The notes beneath the pieces were generated by a model, which was not told the origin of the DNA, ran no database searches, and worked only from the letters and a program-made list of their open reading frames with translations. Below, one piece after another: positions 35,309 through 41,101 of a stretch of DNA of 41,101 nucleotides. The stretch's first letter is position 1. Each line of letters begins with the position of its first letter. Made by a program: the position numbers and the translations under genes. This DNA is from Microbacterium sp. (lineage in GTDB: Bacteria > Actinomycetota > Actinomycetes > Actinomycetales > Microbacteriaceae), in the NCBI GenBank assembly GCA_002703245.1, contig NZTV01000037.1:1-41101 (forward strand). The letters are read 5' to 3'.

Positions 35309-35314
35309 ACGCTA
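35309..35314 (-). promoter_or_regulatory. -10 box for leaderless ppc
   Basis: On the minus strand TAGCGT (complement of 35309-35314) is followed by six bases and the ppc ATG at 35302. The same hexamer and spacing precede the flavin-reductase fusion at 10338. No clear -35 element is seen. Confidence 0.5.
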
Positions 35315-35388
35315 GCGGCGTCGCACGCCCCCTCTTGACACGGACGCCGCGATCGGCTTCGCCGCGCGGAGGGGACGGGCCCGCCCGG

Positions 35389-35394
35389 TAGAGT
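35389..35394 (+). promoter_or_regulatory. Predicted -10 box for nhaA
   Basis: TAGAGT fits TANNNT and would give a leader of about 60 bases before the nhaA ATG, which has its own AAAGGA ribosome site. A perfect TTGACA upstream (35335-35340) is too far away to pair with it, so the -35 is unclear. Confidence 0.3.
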
Positions 35395-35461
35395 GGAGGC
35401 TTGGTGTGCCGGGAAGTCTGGTCGGCGTGGTTCAGCGCATCCCAGACGACGAAAGGACCGT

Positions 35462-36637
35462 ATGTCCCAGTCCCCTCTGTCACTGTTCCGATCCGAGCGA
35501 TTCCCCGCGATCGTTCTCCTGGTGGCCGCGGCCGCAGGGCTCGCGGTGGCGAACTCGCCCGCGGGTACGGCCGTCGACGAGTTCATGCACCTCTACGTCG
35601 GCATCCCGGAGTTCTTCGAGCTGTCGGTGTCGCACTGGATCAAGGACGGGCTGCTCGCCCTGTTCTTCTTCGTGGTGGCGGTGGAGCTGCAGTTCGAGCT
35701 CACCAGCGGCCAGCTCAATTCCGCCAAGAAGGCGCTGCAACCGGCCATCGCGGCCGCCGGCGGCGTGATCGTGCCGATCATCTTCTACCTGGTCATCGCG
35801 CACGGCTCGGATGCGGTCAACGGATGGCCCATCCCCACGGCCACCGACATCGCTTTCGCACTCGGCGTGCTCGCCGTGTTCGGCAAGGGACTGCCCTCGG
35901 CCCTCCGGGTCTTCCTGCTGGCGTTGGCGATCCTCGACGACATCGTCGGCATCGTCTTCATCGCCGTGCTGTTCACCAGCGACGTCAACTACGGCATGCT
36001 CCTCGGTGCCGCCGGGCTGGTGGTCCTGTTCGGCATCCTCTCGCGCCGCGTCGACACCCGCGCACGGATCCCGATCACCATCGCGCTCATCGTCATCGGC
36101 GTGGTCACGTGGGCACTGGTGTACAAGTCGGGGGTACACGCGACCATCGCCGGTGTGGCGCTCGGCCTCGCGATGAGTCAGCAGCCCGCGCTGCACGCCC
36201 GCCATGTGCTCGAGCCCTGGGTCAATGCGATCGTGCTGCCCGTGTTCGCGTTCTCCGCCGCACTCGTGGTGATCCCCCAGGTGAGTCCGAGCGAGCTCTC
36301 GCCCGCCTTCTGGGGTGTGCTGGTCGCGTTGCCCGTCGGCAAGATCGTGGGCATCACGATCTTCGGGTGGATCTCGTTGCGCGTCGGACATCGCGAGGGC
36401 CCACCGGCGTTGACGTTCACCGACCTGCTCGCCGCCGGATCGCTCGGCGGGATCGGCTTCACCGTGTCGCTCCTGCTGTCCGAGCTGGCGTTCGCCGACA
36501 ACGTCGAGATCCGCGACCAGGCCACGCTGGGTGTGCTGGGTGGATCGATGATCTCGCTCGTGTTCGCCGGTGTTCTCGTATCGTGGCGGGCATGGCACTA
36601 CCGCCGACTCGAGAAGACGATCCCCGCGACGACCTGA
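35462..36637 (+). CDS. nhaA: Na+/H+ antiporter NhaA
   Basis: An inner-membrane antiporter that exports Na+ for protons in pH and salt homeostasis. It has 391 residues and about 12 helices. Key blocks are ALFFFVVAVELQFEL, PTATDIAFALGVLAVFG and LALAILDDIVGIVFIAVLF, which carries the paired Asp residues of the ion site, and SLGGIGFTVSLLLSELAF near the end. The ATG at 35462 follows GAAAGGACC. Its last 46 bases overlap the start of mazG in another frame. Confidence 0.95.
   Translation: MSQSPLSLFRSERFPAIVLLVAAAAGLAVANSPAGTAVDEFMHLYVGIPEFFELSVSHWIKDGLLALFFFVVAVELQFELTSGQLNSAKKALQPAIAAAGGVIVPIIFYLVIAHGSDAVNGWPIPTATDIAFALGVLAVFGKGLPSALRVFLLALAILDDIVGIVFIAVLFTSDVNYGMLLGAAGLVVLFGILSRRVDTRARIPITIALIVIGVVTWALVYKSGVHATIAGVALGLAMSQQPALHARHVLEPWVNAIVLPVFAFSAALVVIPQVSPSELSPAFWGVLVALPVGKIVGITIFGWISLRVGHREGPPALTFTDLLAAGSLGGIGFTVSLLLSELAFADNVEIRDQATLGVLGGSMISLVFAGVLVSWRAWHYRRLEKTIPATT
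36579..36584 (+). promoter_or_regulatory. Internal -10 box for mazG within nhaA
   Basis: TATCGT lies seven bases before the mazG ATG at 36592 and inside the nhaA coding region. It would produce a leaderless mazG transcript independent of nhaA. No Shine-Dalgarno precedes mazG, which supports this reading. Confidence 0.4.
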
Positions 36638-37287
36638 CCGACCCGCTGCGCGACGCCGCCGACACGATGCGCGCGGTGAGGGACCGGTGCGTGTGGACAC
36701 AGCGGATCGACCACCGGGCGCTCGTGCCGTACCTGGTCGAGGAGAGCGCCGAGCTGATCGACGCGATCGAGGCGGGCTCGCGCGCGGAGGTCAGGGAGGA
36801 ACTCGGCGATCTGCTGTGGCAGGTTTTGTTCCACGCGGAGATCGCATCGCGCGATGCGGAGGACCCCTTCGGCATCGACGAGGTCGCGAGGGGGCTCACC
36901 GACAAGATGGTGCGACGCCACCCCCATGTGTTCGCGGGGGAGACGGCTCGCACTCCTGAGGAGGTGCTCGAGCTCTGGAACGCCGCGAAGGCCGAGGAGA
37001 AATCCGACCGCACCAGCGTGCTCGACGGGGTGAGCGAGAGGATGCCCGCGCTCGCGCTCGCGCAGAAGGTGTCGGGGAAGGCGCGTGGCGTCGGTGTCGA
37101 GGTGCCCGCCCCCGTGTCGATGCCGGACTCCGAGGAGGAGCTGGGTGAGCTGCTGTTGAGCCTCGCCGCCGAGGCGCGGCGGCGCGGTTGGGATGCCGAG
37201 GGGGCGCTGCGCGCGCGGGTCCGTGGCCTCGGTGATCGCGTGCGGGCCGCGGAGGGCGGGGTGGACCCCGCCGGCCTGGAACAATAG
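36592..37287 (+). CDS. mazG: Nucleoside triphosphate pyrophosphohydrolase MazG
   Basis: Hydrolyses damaged or excess (d)NTPs to monophosphates. The 231-residue protein has the metal-binding EESAELIDAIEAG and EELGDLLWQVLFHAEIA helices (ExxE...ExxD pattern) and DEVARGLTDKMVRRHPHVF, the standard first-MazG-domain signature. The second repeat seen in Enterobacterial MazG is present only in reduced form (EEELGELLLSLAAEARRRG). The ATG at 36592 overlaps nhaA by 46 bases and has a TATCGT box seven bases upstream. The usual strong VRxLRxPxGCPWDxxQ start is altered to MRAVRDRCVWTQRIDH. Confidence 0.92.
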   Translation: MALPPTREDDPRDDLTDPLRDAADTMRAVRDRCVWTQRIDHRALVPYLVEESAELIDAIEAGSRAEVREELGDLLWQVLFHAEIASRDAEDPFGIDEVARGLTDKMVRRHPHVFAGETARTPEEVLELWNAAKAEEKSDRTSVLDGVSERMPALALAQKVSGKARGVGVEVPAPVSMPDSEEELGELLLSLAAEARRRGWDAEGALRARVRGLGDRVRAAEGGVDPAGLEQ

Positions 37288-37291
37288 GGGC

Positions 37292-38569
37292 GTGCCCATC
37301 GTCAATCCGCCGCGCGGAATGCGCGACTTCCTGCCCGCCGACAAGGCCCGCCGCGAGCGGGTGCTCGCCGTCATCCGCGAGCGCTACCGCTCCCACGGGT
37401 TCGATGAGATCGAAACGCCCGTCATGGAGGACCATGCACGGCTGCACGCGGGGATCGGCGGGGACAACGAGAAACTCGCCTACAACGTGCTCAAACGGGG
37501 ACTGGACGCCGATGCGGTACGCGCGGCGGCCGACGACCCGGCGGCGCTCACCGATCTCGGCCTCCGCTACGACCTCACCGTTCCCCTCGCGCGTTTCTAC
37601 GCCTCGAACCGCGCCGAGTTGCCCGCCGTCTTCCGGTCGGTGCAGATCGCGCCGGTGTGGCGCGCCGAGCGGCCGCAGAAGGGCCGCTACCGACAATTCA
37701 TGCAGTGCGACATCGACATCATCGGCGACGCATCCACGCGGGCCGAGGTCGAACTGATCACCGCCACCTTGGACACCCTCGACGCGCTCGGTCTTCAGGG
37801 CGGGTCGGTCCGCATCAACGACCGCCGACTGCTCGACGCGATGCTGGAGTACTTCGGCTTCCCCGAGGCGGAACGCCCCGGTGTCCTCATCACGATCGAC
37901 AAGCTCGACAAGATCGGGCCGGATGGTGTCGCCGCCGAGCTCCGGGAGCGTTCGAGTTCGCCCGCGGCCGTCGACGCGTTCGCCGGCTTCCTCGCGCGTG
38001 AGCGTCCGGACGGCGCCGGGTTCGATGAGGCCCGGATCCGCGCGGCCCTACCCGAGGGCCTCGACGGGGACGCGGTCGCCGCGCTCAGCGAGATCGGAGA
38101 CGCCGTCGCCGCGGCGCGGGGAGCGCGGGTGCCGTTGGAGTTCGACCCCTTCCTCGTGCGGGGCATGGGCTATTACACCGGCACCATCTTCGAGGTCGCG
38201 CATCCCTCGGTGTCGTACTCCCTCGGGGGCGGCGGTCGTTACGACGGGATGATCGGTCGCTTCCTCGGCCAGCAGGTGCCCGCGGTGGGCTTCTCGATCG
38301 GCTTCGAGCGGATCGTCGACCTCGTCGCCGATCATGCCGGCGATGCCCGGGAGGCGGTCGTGCTCGTCCACGATCAGGATGTGCCCGTGGCGCAACTGGC
38401 CGCACTCAAGGCGGCCTTCGTGGCCCGCGGATGCCGGGTCCGTCTGGAACGGCGACCGAAGAACCTCAAGCCCCTGCTGGACCGCGCGACCGCGGACGGT
38501 TACTCCCACTTCGCCGCCGTCCGCGCCGGTACGGACGCCGATTCCCTGGAGCTGAAGCCCCTCGGCTGA
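37292..38569 (+). CDS. hisS: Histidyl-tRNA synthetase
   Basis: A class II aminoacyl-tRNA synthetase that charges tRNA-His. Its 425 residues show motif 1 PRGMRDFLPADKARRERVL, motif 2 PVWRAERPQKGRYRQFMQCD, the histidine-A loop LVRGMGYYTGTIFEV, and motif 3 GFSIGFERI; a C-terminal anticodon-binding domain begins near 340. Start is GTG 37292, five bases after the mazG stop. AACAAT lies six bases upstream and could be a weak -10 box for a leaderless form. It could also be read through from mazG. Confidence 0.96.
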   Translation: MPIVNPPRGMRDFLPADKARRERVLAVIRERYRSHGFDEIETPVMEDHARLHAGIGGDNEKLAYNVLKRGLDADAVRAAADDPAALTDLGLRYDLTVPLARFYASNRAELPAVFRSVQIAPVWRAERPQKGRYRQFMQCDIDIIGDASTRAEVELITATLDTLDALGLQGGSVRINDRRLLDAMLEYFGFPEAERPGVLITIDKLDKIGPDGVAAELRERSSSPAAVDAFAGFLARERPDGAGFDEARIRAALPEGLDGDAVAALSEIGDAVAAARGARVPLEFDPFLVRGMGYYTGTIFEVAHPSVSYSLGGGGRYDGMIGRFLGQQVPAVGFSIGFERIVDLVADHAGDAREAVVLVHDQDVPVAQLAALKAAFVARGCRVRLERRPKNLKPLLDRATADGYSHFAAVRAGTDADSLELKPLG

Positions 38570-38640
38570 TCTGCGCCGGTGCTCGATCCGTTCACCGGTG
38601 CGTCAGAGACGGTTCAGCCGGGCCGGGTCGAATCACGCGT

Positions 38641-39504
38641 ATGAGCCGGACACGTCGCGCCGTCACCGTCGCTTCCACCGCGCTGGCCGCCGCGGTGGTG
38701 GCCACCGCGGCGGCACGTATGACGTTGGACCGTCAAGCCGCGCACGCGCGACGGGTCATCGGGAAGCCGCTGGGGGAGGACGCCCTGGAGGCCGATCGCG
38801 TCTGGCGACGCAAACTCGCCGGTGATCCGCTGGAGTTGCTCATCCTGGGCGATTCGATCGCGGCCGGGCTCGGGGCCACCCGTCGCAAGGAGACGCTCGG
38901 GGCCCGCATCGCCAAAGGGCTCGCGAAGAAGGCGCATCGACCGGTGCGGTTGCGCACCGTCGCGGTGGTCGGCTCGGAATCCTCGGCGCTGCGTGAACAG
39001 CTCGATGAGTTGTCGGACGAGTACGCCCCCGATGTCGCTGTGATCGTCGTCGGGGGCAACGACATCACCCATCGGGTGCCGGTGTCGACATCGGTGGCCC
39101 ATCTGGTCGACGCGATCGCGCGGCTTCGCGCCCGTGGTGCCCAGGTGGTGGTCGGCACATGCCCGGACCTCGGGGCGTTGCGCCCTGTCCCGCAGCCGTT
39201 GCGTTCGCTCGGCTCTCGCATGTCGCGCCAGCTCGCGCAGGCGCAGGCGCAGGCGGCCGTCGCGGCGGGTGCCTACGCGGTCTCGCTTCGCCACGCGGTG
39301 GGTCCGTTCTTCATCTCCCAGCCGGAGGAGATGTTCAGCCTCGACAGGTTCCATCCGAGCGCGCTCGGCTACCGGCGCACCGCCGAGGCTCTGCTGCCGG
39401 CGGTCACCGGCTCGCTCGGCCTCGGGCGTACGAGCGCCGCGACGCACCATCCCCGCGGCGACGCGCCCGTCGCGGACCCCGTCGCCGCGGCGTTCGTCGA
39501 CTGA
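38641..39504 (+). CDS. SGNH/GDSL-type hydrolase with N-terminal membrane anchor
   Basis: A 287-residue predicted esterase or lipase. A basic then hydrophobic N-terminus (~5-27) is a signal anchor. The SGNH blocks are LILGDSIAAGLGA with nucleophile Ser72, VVGGNDITH with Asn140, and DRFHPSALGY with Asp235 and His238. Substrate is unknown; similar proteins in Microbacteriaceae are annotated only by family. Start ATG 38641 lacks a good ribosome site, and upstream readings in this frame overlap hisS. It stands alone between hisS and the GntR gene. Confidence 0.88.
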   Translation: MSRTRRAVTVASTALAAAVVATAAARMTLDRQAAHARRVIGKPLGEDALEADRVWRRKLAGDPLELLILGDSIAAGLGATRRKETLGARIAKGLAKKAHRPVRLRTVAVVGSESSALREQLDELSDEYAPDVAVIVVGGNDITHRVPVSTSVAHLVDAIARLRARGAQVVVGTCPDLGALRPVPQPLRSLGSRMSRQLAQAQAQAAVAAGAYAVSLRHAVGPFFISQPEEMFSLDRFHPSALGYRRTAEALLPAVTGSLGLGRTSAATHHPRGDAPVADPVAAAFVD

Positions 39505-39562
39505 GTGCTCGCACGTGCTCGATGACGGGCGCGATCACGCGGCGCCCCCCTTTTGTGCATTG

Positions 39563-39580
39563 TTATAGGGGAACTATAAT
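39563..39580. promoter_or_regulatory. Palindromic operator overlapping a consensus -10 box of the GntR gene
   Basis: TTATAG (39563-39568) and CTATAA (39574-39579) form a perfect inverted repeat around GGGAA. The right arm overlaps a perfect TATAAT (39575-39580) that lies six bases before the GTG start of the regulator. TTGTGC 16 bases upstream could be the -35. A dimeric GntR protein bound here would shut its own leaderless promoter. Confidence 0.6.
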
Positions 39581-39586
39581 AGAGAT

Positions 39587-39982
39587 GTGCTGATACGAAT
39601 CGACCCTTCACGAGATGTGCCTCTGTGGGAGCAGGTGGCCGCTTCGGTGCGCACCGGCATCGCGGCGGGGCGCATGCGGGCGGGGGAGAGGTTGCCGTCG
39701 GCCCGGGAGGTCTCCGCCTCACTGGACCTCAACCTGCACACGGTGCTCCGGGCGTACCAGGAGCTGCGTGACGAGGGTCTCGTGGACATGCGGCGTGGTC
39801 GAGGCGCCGTGGTGACCGATGCCGCGGAAGGTCTGCGGCACCTCCGTGACGACATCGCCGCGCTCGCCGACCGCGCGAGAGGCCTCGGCCTCGCGCCGGG
39901 GGTGCTCGCCTCGCTGCTGGCCGATGTCGAGCCGGCCCACACGGGCGCACGCGCCCACCGAGAACAGGAGGATCGCTCATGA
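39587..39982 (+). CDS. GntR-family transcriptional regulator, YtrA subfamily
   Basis: A 131-residue regulator made of one winged-helix domain (PLWEQVAASVRTGIAAGRMR and RLPSAREVSASLDLNLHTV, with DEGLVDMRRGRGAVV as the wing) and a short helical dimerisation tail. It lacks the large ligand domains of FadR or HutC types, as in YtrA. Start is GTG 39587, six bases from TATAAT; the ATG two bases earlier is out of frame and hits a stop at once. The stop overlaps the next start (ATGA). YtrA regulators usually repress the membrane genes in their own operon, as expected here. Confidence 0.92.
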   Translation: MLIRIDPSRDVPLWEQVAASVRTGIAAGRMRAGERLPSAREVSASLDLNLHTVLRAYQELRDEGLVDMRRGRGAVVTDAAEGLRHLRDDIAALADRARGLGLAPGVLASLLADVEPAHTGARAHREQEDRS

Positions 39983-41013
39983 CCGCAGCCGCTCCCGACC
40001 AGGATCGCGCGCGGGTCTCGCGCGCTCGCCGGGCGTTCGTGTGGTTCGGCATCGTGGTGCCCGTGGTACTGACCGCGACCGCGGTCGTGATCCAGCTGGC
40101 GGTCATGGGTCAGGTGCCCGACCCCGTCGCCGTCCACTGGGGCGTCGGCGGTGAGCCCGACGGCTACGCCGCGGCGTGGAGCGTCCCGCTTCTGAGCGCG
40201 GGGCTGGGGGTCGGGATGACCGTCCTCCTCTCGGCGTTCGCGCTCATCGGCGCCCGGGAGGGGGAGTGGGGGCCGACGATGCGGTTCCTCGGCTCGCTCA
40301 CGCCGGCCGTCGTCGGGGGGATCCTCATGATCATCACGTGGACCTTCGTGGCCCAGGCCGGGCTGACCACCGCCACCGACGCCGACGGGATCGTCGAGCC
40401 CCTGGTGTGGGGCGGCGCGACGGCGATCGTCCTGGGCGTGGTCGCGTGGGTCTCCCAACCCCGGGTGGTCGTCAGTGGCGGGACCGTGCGTGCGACGACC
40501 GAGATCCCGTCCCTGGCGCGTGGCGAGCGCGCCGTGTGGGTGCGCACGACATCGCTCGGCAGCGCCGGGATGGTGGTCCTCGTGGGGGCGACGGTGATCC
40601 TGTTCGCCCTGGCGCTGTTCGACTTCGCCGCCGCCGGCGGCGTGTGGCCGGTCCTGCTGATCGTCGCGGGTGTCCTGGCGCTGGTGATCCTCGCGACGGT
40701 CATGTTCCGTGTCCGCGTCGACGCGGAGGGACTGAAGGTCGTCAGCCCGCTGGGGGTACCGAGGTTCTCGGTGCCGCTGGATCAGATCGTCGATGTCCGG
40801 GTGGTGTCGGTAAATCCGATGGCGGACTTCGGCGGATGGGGCGTGCGCAAAGGCCTGGACGGACGGACCGGCGTGGTGTTGCGGCGCGGCGACGCGGTGG
40901 AGGTCTCCCGCGCGTCGGGCAGCACGTTCGTGGTGACCGTCGACGATGCCACCACCGCGGCGGGGCTCCTGCTGGCCCTGCGTGATCGGGACGCGCGGGG
41001 TGGTGCCGCGTGA
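39979..41013 (+). CDS. DUF1648-like membrane protein
   Basis: A 344-residue integral membrane protein. The segment DPVAVHWGVGGEPDGYA after the first helix matches the DUF1648 pattern (P-x-H-W-x-x-x-G). I count about six hydrophobic helices up to residue ~245. The C-terminal ~95 residues are soluble and PH-like (VDAEGLKVVSPLGVPRFSVP then LDQIVDVRVVSVNPMADFGG). The function is unknown; such proteins often sit with YtrA-type regulators. ATGA and GTGA overlaps tie it to the genes on both sides, so all three form one operon. Confidence 0.82.
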   Translation: MTAAAPDQDRARVSRARRAFVWFGIVVPVVLTATAVVIQLAVMGQVPDPVAVHWGVGGEPDGYAAAWSVPLLSAGLGVGMTVLLSAFALIGAREGEWGPTMRFLGSLTPAVVGGILMIITWTFVAQAGLTTATDADGIVEPLVWGGATAIVLGVVAWVSQPRVVVSGGTVRATTEIPSLARGERAVWVRTTSLGSAGMVVLVGATVILFALALFDFAAAGGVWPVLLIVAGVLALVILATVMFRVRVDAEGLKVVSPLGVPRFSVPLDQIVDVRVVSVNPMADFGGWGVRKGLDGRTGVVLRRGDAVEVSRASGSTFVVTVDDATTAAGLLLALRDRDARGGAA

Positions 41014-41101
41014 GCCAGCGCGTGCCGGTGGTGCCGGTCGTCGTCTTCGTCGCGGTCTCCTTCGCCGGGGCGTGGCTGGTGGTGTTGCCGCTGTGGCTCG
41101 C
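41010..41101 (+). CDS. Membrane protein, N-terminal fragment (runs off the right edge)
   Basis: A GTG at 41010 overlaps the previous stop (GTGA) and opens a frame to the window end: 30 codons starting MSQRVPVV, then hydrophobic, with AGAWLVVLPLWLA at the edge. It looks like a first membrane helix. CPBP intramembrane proteases start in a similar way, but too little is visible to call it. It is the third gene of the GntR operon. Confidence 0.55.
   Translation, partial: MSQRVPVVPVVVFVAVSFAGAWLVVLPLWL

Noticed and set aside
35335-35340. Perfect TTGACA hexamer upstream of nhaA
   Set aside because: Seventeen bases downstream is TTCGCC, which is not a -10 box, and the TAGAGT at 35389 is too far away.
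35401-36591. Long frame starting TTG 35401 that merges with mazG
   Set aside because: Most of it is the shifted frame of nhaA. TAGAGT six bases upstream looks like a leaderless signal, but nhaA has its own ribosome site and the translated product has no domain before the mazG ATG.

Overview
The window is high-GC DNA with many GTG starts, GC-ending codons, a tRNA gene that does not encode its CCA end, and several start codons lying 6-7 bases after a TANNNT -10 box (the leaderless pattern). This points to an actinobacterium. Gene content and order suggest Microbacteriaceae, probably Microbacterium or a close relative. I see no IS element, phage gene, CRISPR array or rRNA.

Left (1-6.4 kb): a maltose/maltodextrin locus. 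The N-terminus of a GH13 alpha-glucosidase runs off the left edge on the minus strand. Divergent from it are malE, malF, malG and a second GH13 enzyme of the neopullulanase/cyclomaltodextrinase type. Two near-identical 16-base LacI-type operators lie in the divergent intergenic region, one next to each gene. No transporter ATPase is encoded here.

6.4-9.0 kb: tRNA-Gln(TTG), glmU and prs, a tightly packed housekeeping group. The tRNA ends one base before the glmU start codon.

9.0-11.9 kb: a three-gene flavin electron-transfer module. It has an FMN-binding lipoprotein, an ApbE flavinyltransferase, and one polypeptide fusing an RnfD/NqrB-like membrane domain to an NAD(P)H:flavin reductase domain. 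This is the most interesting system in the window.

11.9-16.7 kb: an OmpR-type response regulator and its histidine kinase (minus), divergent from a MacB/FtsX-type ABC permease and its ATPase (plus). Between them are 11-base-phased direct repeats that look like the regulator's binding site.

16.7-25.5 kb: a gluconate/idonate catabolic island. It holds gnd and eda (minus), an FGGY gluconate kinase and a 2-hydroxyacid dehydrogenase (plus), a FadR/GntR repressor (minus), then a GntP permease, a gluconate 5-dehydrogenase-like SDR and an idonate 5-dehydrogenase-like enzyme (plus). Imported idonate and ketogluconates would be converted to gluconate, phosphorylated and sent to the pentose phosphate route by Gnd.

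25.5-39.5 kb: housekeeping genes. These are rplY, pth, mfd, a gamma-carbonic-anhydrase-fold protein, ppc, nhaA, mazG, hisS and an SGNH hydrolase, plus three small or uncharacterised membrane proteins. rplY-pth-mfd-mazG normally sits near glmU-prs in actinobacteria, so 9.0-25.5 kb looks like accessory DNA placed inside an ancestral cluster.

Right end (39.5-41.1 kb): a YtrA-type GntR regulator under its own palindromic operator, a DUF1648-like membrane protein, and a truncated membrane gene running off the edge.
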